Shown here: positions 33,347 through 43,420 of the stretch, piece by piece | Numbering within the stretch: the stretch's first letter is position 1 | How the letters are laid out: the number at the start of each line of letters is the position of its first letter | Assembly: GCA_934047225.1 (NCBI GenBank) | Contig: OW203998.1 | Span: forward strand, 20,351,280-20,415,279 | Source: Ypsolopha sequella | Lineage: Eukaryota; Arthropoda; Insecta; Lepidoptera; Ypsolophidae | Direction of reading: 5' to 3' | DNA: 64,000 nt | Program-made: the position numbers and the translations under genes | The notes under the pieces: model-generated | Seen by the model: only the letters and a program-made list of their open reading frames with translations | What the model was told of the DNA's origin: nothing | Database searches by the model: none

Positions 33347-33746
33347 ATTGTTTAATATTCTTAAACCAAATTAAAACCATATAATCTATAGTAATTTAAC
33401 AATATAAAAACATTATCATTGTTTACGTTGCTTGCCTGGAGTCAGTGAAATATTTTAATTAACATCTTCCCTTGAAAATGGAGTAAAATCCGAAACCAGT
33501 TGGGAGAAAACATAAATAAAGTGAAAATACAAGTGCTTTTAACTCGAGATGTGTTTCAAGTTTCACCAAGTGCCGACAATTGCAAGTATACATTTTTAAC
33601 AATATAAAACGATCTTTTAATTATTATTTTTGTCGCTACATAAAATGTTTCAAGAAAATATAATCTCGAAATTCAATGTCCTGGAAATACAATTAGTATG
33701 TACGTAAGTTACCGTACCCGTTTAACCTACAGGTCCATATACCAAG

Positions 33747-34172
33747 CAGGGTTGCCAACTCGACACTACAGTTGAAATGACGTCAGTGCTAGATTGCATT
33801 GAATTTCCAAAAATAGTGCTAAATTGGTCATTAAATCAAATATTTTATGAAATAAATAAAATTGTAAACGATTTATAGCAAAAACCATGGCTTTGGATAA
33901 TCTAAACATTATTTAGAGTGCATTACAAAGTAGAAAACATAAATTAGAAATAAATTTCAAGTAAAGACAAATATTTTGACAAAGATAATGTACTTAAGTA
34001 TCTTATTTCCCTATTTTTTTAAGAATATTTTAGGGAATTTCGTACGTGAGGCATGTCTTGCATGACTGCTAGTACTAGATGCTGCTGTAATTTTCAGTTT
34101 GTAATTTTTCAGTGCAAATTATATGAAAATAATACCAAATCCAGCACCGAAAGTGCCAAATTGGCAACCCTG
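33747..34172. mobile_element. hAT-type MITE with perfect 8-bp target duplication
   Basis: Ends CAGGGTTGCCAACTCGACAC and GTGCCAAATTGGCAACCCTG. The flanking octamer ATACCAAG is identical on both sides (33739-33746, 34173-34180). The 426-bp inside is AT-rich without coding remnant. CAGGGTTGCCAA termini with 8-bp duplications are a familiar hAT form. Confidence 0.9.
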
Positions 34173-34399
34173 ATACCAAGTCTCGTGTGCGTTTGATTGG
34201 AGGGAGAATCTAACATTTTCATGACAACAGTCTCCTTAACTTGCATGAAAAGGTACCGCATACATTAACTAGAATTAATCCATGGACCAGCCAGCAAGTT
34301 GCTACAATTTGGGTAACAAATTTTCCTTTTCACCGTAGTTAGAGGCTTGTTAGGATGTCAAAAAGATATGATAGCCTTTCAAAATGATAGCTAACAGAA

Positions 34400-35296
34400 A
34401 TTATGACGTCATCATGGCCCATGGACTAAATAGAAACAGTTTATGTTACGGCTAAGCCAAACACACATACAAATTCATAATCAAACATAAACGGGAAAGC
34501 AGGAAACTCGCGTCTCACCGAATCGTGCCATTGATCATAACATAATTCACATGAAATCGTTACACAGAAGAAAACAAATAGAAAAGAAAGTTACCGTTTA
34601 GAAGAGATCGACGTCAGTATTTCCAACGCTGATCGATTATGTAGTCAGATTTCGTTCACCACCGGTATCTGTGACGCATCGTCGCCGGAAACCGCCAGTC
34701 AAAACATAAAATAAACGCACAGCGTTGCACTTCCACATCCATGTCCAGAAGTAATTGTTTCAAAACATGTGCGTTCACGTCTTGTATTTTGCTTTATTCT
34801 CGCTTATGTTTATGTCGTATTTTCACACGGGCCAAGTCGTCTGCTAAACGTTTTCGCCAAGTAATTGAGAGAACATTTTGCGAGCATGTTTATTTACGAT
34901 AATCCTCGTGAGTGATTGATTACCGGTAAACGGTACCGAAATTCTTCAGTTTCCTAGTTTTTATTTAATGAGCACATTTTGCGGTTTACTAAGCGTCTTT
35001 GTCACTCTGACAAGCGTCAATTACTTTTTGAAGAAAATACTTTGCTTATTATAAAAAAATTTAAAAAAACCAAGTTACGTGAACATTTTTAAAAAGCAAA
35101 TTTCGCAATAGTTTTCAAACACCATTAAAATCTCGAGAGCGAAAATTGAATTTCCGGCGAAATTTTTTCGTATCGATATTATTTACGCGACGGAAGGCAA
35201 TCGCAAAGACAACTAACAAAAACGTCTTTCCGAGACAACGGCTAGACGCCGACTGGCAGTTTCAGAGAGAGAACTGCTGTAAAATAAAAGCACATG
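34400..35296 (+). other. low-repeat stretch, possible host promoter or 5' exon
   Basis: This is the longest stretch of the window without recognisable mobile DNA and is GC-richer than average. It holds CGTCAGTATTTCC near 34612 (arthropod initiator-like TCAGT) and ends near GCACATG followed by GTATGT at 35297, a plausible splice donor. No long open frame exists, so only a non-coding 5' exon or regulatory DNA could be here. I have no direct evidence for transcription. Confidence 0.2.
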
Positions 35297-38135
35297 GTAT
35301 GTAGAAGCTGGCTCCAGGCGGACGAGGGGCAAAGGGCGAGGGGTTGTTGTGAAACGCACCCCCTCTGGGGTCAATCAACTTAGAAGAGGCTTCCGTGGCT
35401 AGATCTCAAAGCACTTAAAGGATCCACTGGCCCACAAATTATATAGTTATCTACAGAGCTACAGATGCCTAGTTGATGTCAAATCAATTAACTTACAGCG
35501 AAGTAAAATTGGAAAATTTCGAGCCAACATTTCGAGCACCCGTCTGTTTTAAATAGTGTCGGAAATAAATCACGTCCAGAGATTGTTGTTGTAGAGGCGG
35601 TCCACAAAATTATCCTTTTTATATGGCGTGCCCCTCTGGTTTACAATTTTCTTTGAATTTATTGTAATGTTTATGTTTTATTTCGGTCTACTTAAATGAA
35701 GTGATTAAAATTACTGACTTTGACAGACTATAGGTCATTCTGAAATGAAATGTTGAATGCGATTATGCTTTATTCAAAACAAAAATCGTGGTAAATTGGC
35801 GACAAAATTTACGGTTTCTTTTTTCACAAATTTTGTTTTGAAACATACTTATTCCGTTACATTATGTGACAACAAATTTATATGTCTGATGTTTTGGCAA
35901 TATTTTTTAACAACTTTTTTTAACAATGTGATGATTAGTTTTCCGTAAACAAGGTATTGTGGGAGATTAATCAATACAATAAATACAAAGTAATTAATAT
36001 CTGTAGTACATTAACTGTCAGTAGGAAAGATTGGTCTATGTTTATCTATTTATCAGGTATTCAACAGCTTAAGTCTTTCTAAAATTGATAAATCAGGCGC
36101 TTGAAATTTTAGATTTCTCGCTAAGTGTGAAATTGAAGAATTACAAATATTTGCCGATGACATATATTTATTATATTGTTTATTCAGGACATCAACAGCA
36201 ATACAATTTTAATATAAAACAATAAACAAAGATACAACACATAGAGCCAATAATAGATAACCACAAAATATACAAATTTAACAAAGAACCTACAGAAATG
36301 AAGATAAAACAGACTTAAATTAATATTATTTAATTCTCTCGTTTAACAACCAAGGAAATTGGATCAAATGGTAATACATACTCGTACTGAGATTTATTTT
36401 TTACTAAATTATTTTGTCACCCTATTATGTAAGGGTTATCCTTTAAAAGGGTACGAGATATAAAACTGCTTTTAAAGATTTTTAATAAATTACCTGTGCT
36501 CTTACTGGACAAATGTGCAAAAAACAGCCGTGTTTTTAATGGTAGCGGTCAAAAGGGTCAATCATAAGGATTGATTTCTTTCAAGTAACTGACTATCTAA
36601 AATTAAGGGAACATAATTTGACATGAATTTATTTGCTAAAAAATGTATTTGATAAATTAAAAACTTTATAGTAACTAATCTAGATAGTTACTTAACCTGG
36701 TTAGATCTGGAGATCTCGCAGCCCATTTAACGGATTTTTTGGTACATATTCGTACCAAAATTTAAAAAAAAATTGTTTAGTGGAAATTCTATAACTATCC
36801 TCAATTAATGTTTTAGAGTCCCATAACAAAGCAGATTTAGAAGACTGTAATTGCAGTTAAAGTGCAGTCAAAACTAAATTCTCTTGCAAACTTAACTACT
36901 TTGGTTACAGTAGTTTTGACAGCACTAAAACTAAAACTAAAGCCTTTAGAATCTGCTTTATTGGGGTAATAAATTTAAGTTAAATTTAATGGTGTCTCCT
37001 TAATTTAAGATACTATGTTCTTTAGAAGAAATCGATTTACTTATAAGATTAATCCTTTCGATCGGTATCATAAAAATACAGTATGTTGTTTTTTTTTCAC
37101 AATACACCACCGGTTCAAGTCCTGGTATAAGCGAGTAATTCATCAAAAATCTTTAAATTAAGTTTTGACTATTTTTGAAAATAAAGAAATGTTTCCTTTT
37201 TTTAAATTTGCTATAATCAATATTTAGGGTACTTTCCCTCCAACCACGGTCTTTTTTCCCATACTGTATGTGTAAATATACCATCAAGTTTTGTTTATTT
37301 ATTTACCAAAAAAACATAGCATGTTTTCTTTCTAATATTGAAGCCAAACTAACTGCACAGCTGTTATTCTACCTCGGAATATTATATCTAAGTAGAATCC
37401 GTTTCGAAACGTGTGAGCATCGTGCGAAATTTCAGTCGTTTAGACGAAAGAGACATAGCTATACATACCAGAAAGAAAAAGAAAAATCTGGATTTGAAAC
37501 GCTTGAGAAGGATCGCCGTGAAACGTCAAAGTGAAATTAACCTCAAATGAAATTCAAGGGCGGGAAACCGAAGATGCTTTTTCTAGTCGCTTGGAAAGGA
37601 AAATAAGTGCTTTAAACTACAAATATGACAATACGACCCTACAGAAATGTTGGATATATTTTTTTCAATTTTCACCTACCAGGCGAATTTTAACGGTACC
37701 CAGGCAGCGTTAGAAGTCGCACATGTCAGTGCGTTTCAAAATACTTTCGCGCAACTATCAGGTAAAACTTCGTTTACCCTCGGTTTCACTCGTGTCGAGT
37801 TTTGAAAGCTGTAGGGAAAAAATCGCATAACTCCGAGTTATAATCGGTCGTTTTGAAACGAAACCTTACATTGCAAAGTTTCACTGTGCTATTGAACTTG
37901 GCAAAAGATTACATCTTTTTACATACATGAAACAGTGTCGTGAAAATGTAAGGTTTAATGTATTAAAAAATGGAAGATTATATGTTATGTGACATTAATT
38001 TAGTAGTCGCTCTAACATAATTAGAAGTGCAAGAAAGTTCAAACGCCCAACAAAAATTCTCCGAAAAATTACGTTATGGGAATTTTTTTTTAATACAATA
38101 ACTATAAGTACTATAACAATAAAACATATATATAT
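35297..38135. other. no gene seen; one decayed foldback
   Basis: No gene is recognised. A decayed foldback spans about 36816-36970 (ACAAAGCAGATTTAGAAGAC facing AGAATCTGCTTTATTG; GTGCAGTCAAAACTA facing GTAGTTTTGACAGCACTA). A perfect small palindrome TTTTGGTAC/GTACCAAAA lies at 36738-36761. Plus frames 37268-37534 and 37531-37713 overlap by 4 bp but have no known domains. Confidence 0.45.
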
Positions 38136-38376
38136 ATATACTGGATGTTAAGATGAAGTTGCGGAACCTGGAAACTGGCGATAATACTCGATACGAACAA
38201 CTTTTACTATAAAACAAACCCACGAAACGTAAAAAAAAACCTAATGTTCCATAAAAAAGTTACATAGTTACCCGACCAAAATGTATGAAACAACTGTTTT
38301 TCTTTTCTCGACTTTCCCAATTTTTTTTACGAAATGTTTCCGGCTTCCGCAACTTCATCTAAACAGCCTGTATATT
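38136..38376. mobile_element. foldback MITE, variant ends
   Basis: TATACTGGATGTTAAGATGA and AGTTGCGGAAC at the left face GCTTCCGCAACTTCATCTAA and ACAGCCTGTATATT at the right. The centre shares GAACAACTTTTACTATAAAA with the 19261 and 54204 elements. A TA microsatellite precedes it (38128-38142). Confidence 0.6.
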
Positions 38377-38430
38377 TACATATTTTATATAAAGCTATTT
38401 TGTGTAAATTTTCTTTGATCTTAGTATAGT

Positions 38431-38543
38431 GAGACCATTGTATTCCTGCTTATCACAATCCGACAAAAATACAAGGTATTTTTTATTTGTATTTTACTTT
38501 GTATTTTTGTCAGATTGTGATTAAGGTATAAAGACGATGGCTC
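38431..38543. repeat. 113-nt imperfect hairpin
   Basis: Paired blocks are GAGACCATTGTATT with AAAGACGATGGCTC (imperfect), TTATCACAATC with GATTGTGATTAA, and GACAAAAATACAA with TTGTATTTTTGTC, around a loop near 38478-38495. The lower stem has bulges and the upper stem is nearly perfect. Size and shape are compatible with a microRNA precursor or a tiny MITE. Confidence 0.6.
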
Positions 38544-38809
38544 CATGAAATATGTATAAAAACAAGCGATGTCTGCTAATTTACCTAAGTTCTGCCAAAA
38601 TTATATTAGGTCAATTTCAATATTAAAATACAGGTACATTTTACTAGAAGTATGTTTATAAAATAGGTAGACATGCTGACTGCTGTTATTCTTAGTGGAA
38701 CTATGATGTGAATAATTTTCTATATTACAAACACTTTGCGATCTACCCTTCACAAGGAGATACTCGTACAAATTAACATTTTAACATTGCCGTATAGAAA
38801 CGCAGTAGA

Positions 38810-38860
38810 AAAGTAAATCAGAGAATTCCCAGGTTCGAAACCTGGTTCAAAAATCCTCAC
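38810..38860 (+). other. isolated T-arm-like hairpin
   Basis: CCAGG-TTCGAAA-CCTGG near 38829-38845 is a perfect 5-bp stem with a 7-nt TTCGAAA loop, as in a tRNA T arm. No A box or acceptor stem lies upstream, so it is at most a SINE or tRNA remnant. Confidence 0.35.
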
Positions 38861-38891
38861 ATCCAGATTTACAATATGTTAATAAAATATT

Positions 38892-39283
38892 TTTCAATGC
38901 ATGTGCTCGTAAAGGCCCACTTTTTATGCATCAAAACCGAACAGAAAGTCGATTATTTTGCCCTAGGGCTTTATTATTATTTTTTTTTTTATTTGTTTGC
39001 AATGGTTGGCTAACCTGCAGCCTTTCTTGTGTACCATAGATGTTATACCTTTTTTTCCACTGTTTAACGGCTCTGGATACAATCCTTTTGAGCCAATCAT
39101 AATTTAAAGTTCACAAGATTATATTTGTTTTCATTTCCTCACACTATGCATTGAAAAACGTAGTATGATACACGGGCGTAAAAGCAATAAATTACTCGGT
39201 TACGTTTAAAACACTCGCTACGCTCGTGTTTTAAATCGTCCTCGTAATTTATTCCTTTGCGCCCTAGTAGCATAAACTACTAT
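38892..39283 (+). repeat. terminal-hairpin repeat family, copy 3
   Basis: Opens TTTTCAATGCATGTGCTCGT, ends GCGCCCTAGTAGCATAAACT and ACTATT. It has the same hairpin blocks as copies 2 and 4 and the loop TCGCTACGCTC. One base of the lower block differs (CCCTAGTAG for CCCTTGTAG). Very similar to copy 4 by eye. Confidence 0.85.
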
Positions 39284-39339
39284 TTTATAAAATACCGTTT
39301 AAAGGCCTTTTTATTTTGTATATGTTATATTGCACATAA

Positions 39340-39560
39340 ATATAATGTTTTTAGTCGCTATATTTCGATCCCTCAGTGGGGTCGTCATCAGGCGAATAGA
39401 AAAATATTAAATTTGTATTTTAAGTTAGAAAACCGCTGACATCTATTGGTATAAAAATATAAAAACGTATATTTTATATCAACAGATGTAATATAATATT
39501 TTTCTATTAGCCTGATGACGACCCCACTGAGGGGTAGAAATATAGCGCTTAAACCATTAA
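39340..39560. mobile_element. foldback with hammerhead-like arms, pair 1
   Basis: Right arm, plus strand: CTGATGA (39512-39518), C, the hairpin GACCCC-ACTGA-GGGGT, GAAA (39537-39540), TATA. Left arm, minus strand: CTGATGA (39391-39385), C, hairpin, GAAA (39366-39363), TATA. The arms are about 65 bp with a T/A-rich centre. CTGATGA-stem-GAAA is the conserved core of the hammerhead ribozyme. Here one extra pyrimidine lies between CTGATGA and the stem. Confidence 0.7.
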
Positions 39561-39848
39561 TTAAGTATTTATATTTATGTGGAATATAACATCCAGATTT
39601 ACAATGATGAACATTATTGCACCACGTCATTTATGACAGTGGGGACAGACAGGCGCATATCTCCTACGGTTTTAAATGAGGCCCAGGGCGATCAGTCGGA
39701 GAGGAGTTACGGCCGGCGACTGAATTGCCTCCCTTCTAACCTGCTAGGGGAAAATTTTGCCCGGGGCACCGAATTTTCAAAAACGCCATTGCTAGTGTTT
39801 GATTGAAGAGAAGGATGTGTTTTGATTTATTCTTAATATAAAGCAAAC

Positions 39849-40205
39849 ATAACCCTTGTAGTGTTTGTGACACCCTTGTGGTGTGTTTGTGACACCCTTG
39901 TGTTGTGTTTGTCACGCCCTTGTGGTTTGTTTGTAACACCCTTGTGGTGTGTTTGTGACACCCTTGTGTTGTGTTTGTAACACCCTTGTGGTGTGTTTGT
40001 CACACCCTTGTGGTTTGTTTGTAACACCCTTGTGGTGTGTTTGTGACACCCTTGTGTTGTGTTTGTCACACCCTTGTGGTTTGTTTGTAACACCCTTGTG
40101 GTGTGTTCGTCACACCCTTGTGGTGTGTTTGTGACACCCTTGTGTTGTGTTTGTCACACCCTTGTGGTTTGTTTGAGACACCCTTGTGGTGTGTTTGTCA
40201 CAGCT
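39849..40205. repeat. 22-bp minisatellite with 66-bp higher-order pattern
   Basis: About 16 units of GACACCCTTGTGGTGTGTTT plus 2 bases. Three unit types alternate (GTGGTGTGTTT, GTGTTGTGTTT, GTGGTTTGTTT), mostly in the order A-B-C, giving a 66-bp superunit with a few breaks. Because 22 is not a multiple of 3 and the unit has no stops, long frames open on both strands (minus 40093-39833, plus 39949-40303). These are artefacts. Confidence 0.9.
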
Positions 40206-40639
40206 ACGTTTCAAAAAAGTTAAAGGTTAGGTTAGGAATTATTCAGATTATCAAACAACTCACTTTTGTACACAATCTCAACAACAATCTCCCAAAAATA
40301 TAATTTCTCAATTTACAGCGAATCAAAGGAGAAAGCGAGAAAATGAAATTAATTTTCATTTTACGGACGCACTTTTGTTCACGTTTGAAATCGTAACTTT
40401 AGTACCAAAACATCTGCGTCTATTGGTTGTTATTTATTGTCAAAAGACGAGATACTTACAAAATAACAAATCATTTCAAATATATACCTTCGCAACGAAA
40501 CGGGTCAGGCAGGGGTGAAATGTGGAAACATAGAGAAACCATACAATACCTAGAGGAATATATATTTCGAAATGTCAAGTGTCAAAAATTTTCTAACTCC
40601 CCATCTAATTGAAAAAGCAAAACCTGCGTCTAGATTATG
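40206..40639. other. no gene seen
   Basis: Spacer after the minisatellite. No supportable feature. Confidence 0.45.
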
Positions 40640-40750
40640 TTCATTTTAATCTGTTGCCAACTGGTTGCCAATTATCAAAAACAGACATACGATCGAATTC
40701 CGATTGTTTTAGGATACGTTCGCACTTGAAGTAACGTCACAGTTCATAAA
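40640..40750 (+). repeat. MITE with GAACTGGGTGCC ends, partial copy
   Basis: TTGCCAATTATCAAAAACAG, ATCGAATTCCGATTGTTTTA, GATACGTTCGCACTTGAAGT. This is the left half of the element found complete at 40989-41218 and 56766-57000. Confidence 0.6.
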
Positions 40751-40988
40751 ATTTCAATTTCACATTTTTATAGTCCAGTTTTTGGTGGCAAGCAATTGGC
40801 AAGCGATGCAAAGATGCATAGTAGGCCCGGTGGAAATTCAAAAATTAGATTGTCTCCAATGTTTTTATCATACATACAATGTTCAATGCACTTATGACAA
40901 GAAATACATAACCACCATATATTGTACATAATGTGCGTCATTATAAACCACGTGTAAACCATTCATGACAGTTCTTACTGCTACCAGA

Positions 40989-41218
40989 GGGCCTATTACG
41001 TATCTTTAGTTGCCGTTTGAACTGGGTGCCTATCATCAAAAACAAAGATATACTATCGAATTCCGATTGTCTAAGGATATGTTCGCACTTGAGGTGACGA
41101 CACAGTTCGTAAATAGTTCAATACCCACTAATAGCAATTTTGAAAGTTCCGTTTTTAGCTATGTTTTTGATGATAGGCACCTAGTCCAGTTGGCAATTAA
41201 AGATACAGAATAGGGGGG
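40989..41218. mobile_element. 230-bp foldback MITE, copy 1
   Basis: CCTATTACGTATCTTTAGTT, AACTGGGTGCCTATCATCAA at the left are mirrored by TTGATGATAGGCACCTAGTC, AATTAAAGATACAGAATAGG at the right. The centre keeps ATCGAATTCCGATTG and GTTCGCACTTGAGGTGACGA. A second full copy with the same boundaries lies at 56766-57000. The hAT element at 41227 is inserted directly after it. Confidence 0.75.
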
Positions 41219-41226
41219 CTGATAAC

Positions 41227-41879
41227 CAGTGTCGGACTGACCATAGAGTCAGAGAGGCGTTTGCCAGCCGGGCCATAGCCTGCGCGGGCCCCTCAGTCTC
41301 ACTATACTACCGATATGAAAAAATTTTAATAAACATATTATACTTTGCTTTTATAAGCTTTATTTATTTCTTTTGTTTATTAATTATTATTAAAACAATT
41401 TAAAAATATATTGTTTTATATATTTCGATCCTCAGTATGGGGCTGTCATCATTTGAATCAAACAAAAGTTCATTATCTTCGTCTAATGATTCTGAAAAAT
41501 TATTCTTACCTATTTCATAATTTTTCTAAATAGACACAGCATATTTTTCGAAATATCAGAGGGAAAAGCAGGAATTTTTTGCAATAGATATTCATTGCAG
41601 GTAATAAAGATTTGCATATTTATCATCTAGGCTCGTTATGTTCTGAATAATGAAAAAAAAAACGTTAATCCTCCGGCCGTTTTATTAATTTATATTAGAA
41701 CAATTGAAAAAATTATTGTTCGATATATTTCGACCCTCGGTATATCATGAATCAAAAAAAGTTCATTATCTTCGTCTAATGATTCTGAAAAACTATACTT
41801 ACCTATTTCATAGCTAGTCTGGGAAATAAAAAATTAAAAAATATTGCCACCCGGGCCCCTTAGGCCCAATCCGACGCTG
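41227..41879. mobile_element. 653-bp hAT-type element with perfect 8-bp target duplication
   Basis: Ends CAGTGTCGGACTG and CAATCCGACGCTG (11 of 13 complementary). The flanking octamer CTGATAAC is identical on both sides (41219-41226, 41880-41887). Inside is a direct duplication about 285 bp apart of AAGTTCATTATCTTCGTCTA and ATGATTCTGAAAA, with two decayed hammerhead-like patches (TATTTCGATCCTCAG near 41422, TATTTCGACCCTCGG near 41726). No transposase remains. Confidence 0.85.
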
Positions 41880-41887
41880 CTGATAAC

Positions 41888-42829
41888 CTTAAGAAAAGGT
41901 TTACCACAGTACGTAATACTTTGGTATCACGGTCAATGTGTCCATGTCTGTCTGGTATTGTGATGTTATCTCTATGGTAAACATTAGATAACGCTCCAGT
42001 TGTACGGATTCGCTCGTTTTTATGTCACAACAATTTACAAAATAACAGGACATAACAGGAATAACATTAGCCCGCTCTAATTGGAGGCGTGACGTCCATT
42101 TCTTTTATTGTTTTTTTCCTAAATGCACAAGTAGACTGCGTAAATAGAACGTTTTATTTTTATCTAGTTGTATAAGGTAACTTTAAACTTAACTTTAACT
42201 TTAAACGGTAACTTTTAACGTTTCGTACACATTATAATATAATATATACATATATATATAATCGGGTCTACCGCGATCAATTTTTACCTTTTTACGAAAA
42301 GGGGGACACCCGACGTTTCGAGACAGTTTTCGTACTGAATAAGGTCTTCAAATATGGTTACACCTTTCTGTTAGGTAATTAATTAGAAATAATTTTAGTA
42401 AAAAAGAGCAGTCGTAGGCCTAGGAACCGGCCATGCATTTTTTAGGGTTCCGTACAAGAACGATGCCAACGGGACCCCGCTATCTGTCTGTCTGTTTTGT
42501 CTGTCTGTCTGTCGTTATAAGTAGCCAGTTGAAATTTTTACAGAATACGCATTACTAAAGAATGGGGTTATGATAATGATCTTTCTCATAATAATAGTTA
42601 GTATAATTTCCTAACTTAGGTTATGATTCCTCTAGAATTAACTTCAGATGAAATGACTGTAAAAGCAGATGGACTATATGGGACAGGTAGACAAAAGTAT
42701 TATTAATTTTTTTTTGCTTTCATGACTTAATTTTCTCCTATCTCGTATTTTTTATCTCTTTATTCAATTAAACTATACATTTTTGGTCTAACTGTCCAGG
42801 TTTCGCCAAGCATAATATATACTGCGTAT
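41888..42829. other. spacer with three repeat fragments
   Basis: 42240-42330 holds an AT microsatellite and a truncated GGGACACCCGACGTTTCG patch (minus: CGAAACGTCGGGTGTC), a hammerhead-like end found in several foldback families. 42335-42375 is a solo right arm of the TAACAGAAAGGTG foldback. 42440-42530 is the end of a GGTTCCGTA repeat followed by CTGTCTGTCTG. No gene. Confidence 0.55.
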
Positions 42830-43420
42830 TAAGAGCGGTTTCGCAACCGGATTGTGAAAAACTCGCCTTTTTCTAACTAAACAAATCAGTCCACTTAAGG
42901 CGCTCTTATCCCAGAAGAGTGACTCTCTGTCTTTTTCTTTACGTGTAAGGAGTAAAGAAAATAACCACACTTTTGTACTTTTTCGTTGATTTTATCGTTT
43001 TTTTTTTTTTTTTAATAAGGTATATATTTATTAAAACCCACTTACGTGATCGACCTAGAAAATTTAAAGAGCAATATTACCAGATATGTTTCGTTAATAA
43101 AAGAGTGGAATATGGAAATGGCATGATTTGAAAGGTGTTACATGTTGTGTTCGTGAATTATTTCTATCGAGCAAAGTTTATCTGATCGTGTAAGACATGC
43201 GTGGAAGACCTAGATAAAGGTTCGAACTATATTGCCTATTTTTTTTTTTTGGTAGTTTTAGACGATATTTGAAAGTTCTATTTGACTTTGAAATTACTGA
43301 TTTTGGGATAAGAGCGCCTTAAATTCAAAATTCACTCAATAGTTATTCAACAAAACCTTATTACCTATGTTTTGTGTATGCTGCCATCGCAAAGTTTCCA
43401 TTGGTTTCTGTAAATTAGAA
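42830..43420 (+). repeat. dispersed repeat, copy D, with a perfect 19-bp inverted pair
   Basis: CGGTTTCGCAACCGGATTGT resembles the start of the 5.7-kb copy. TTAAGGCGCTCTTATCCCA (from 42894) and TGGGATAAGAGCGCCTTAA (ending about 43323) are perfect complements about 400 bp apart, the most convincing termini in this family. The right block TCAAAATTCACTCAATAGTT, TTTCCATTGGTTTCTG also ends copy A, and its complement begins again at 43452. Confidence 0.6.

Larger units (their letters stand above)
32460..33600. mobile_element. foldback with hammerhead-like arms, split by later insertions
   Basis: Left part: CTTTATTTCCCAACACAATA, CCCAACCGGTTTCG, then AAAATTAATTAATTTT and CACAGG; read on minus this gives CCTGTGA, a perfect stem, GAAA, CCGG, TT. 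Right part, on plus: CTTGAAAATGGAGTAAAATC, CGAAACCAGTTGGG, ATAAATAAAGTG, ending TTTCACCAAGTGCCGACAAT at about 33590. Both are decayed versions of the module seen intact at 45898-46250. Between them lie at least two later insertions (about 32760-33060 and 33121-33346). Confidence 0.6.

Noticed and set aside
39849..40205. Repeat array that might look like CRISPR
   Set aside because: Units are contiguous at 22 bp with no spacers, in an animal genome.
39833..40303. Long repetitive open frames on both strands, resembling a repeat protein
   Set aside because: They arise from a stop-free 22-bp minisatellite read in rotating frames; all frames on both strands are open and there is no start context.
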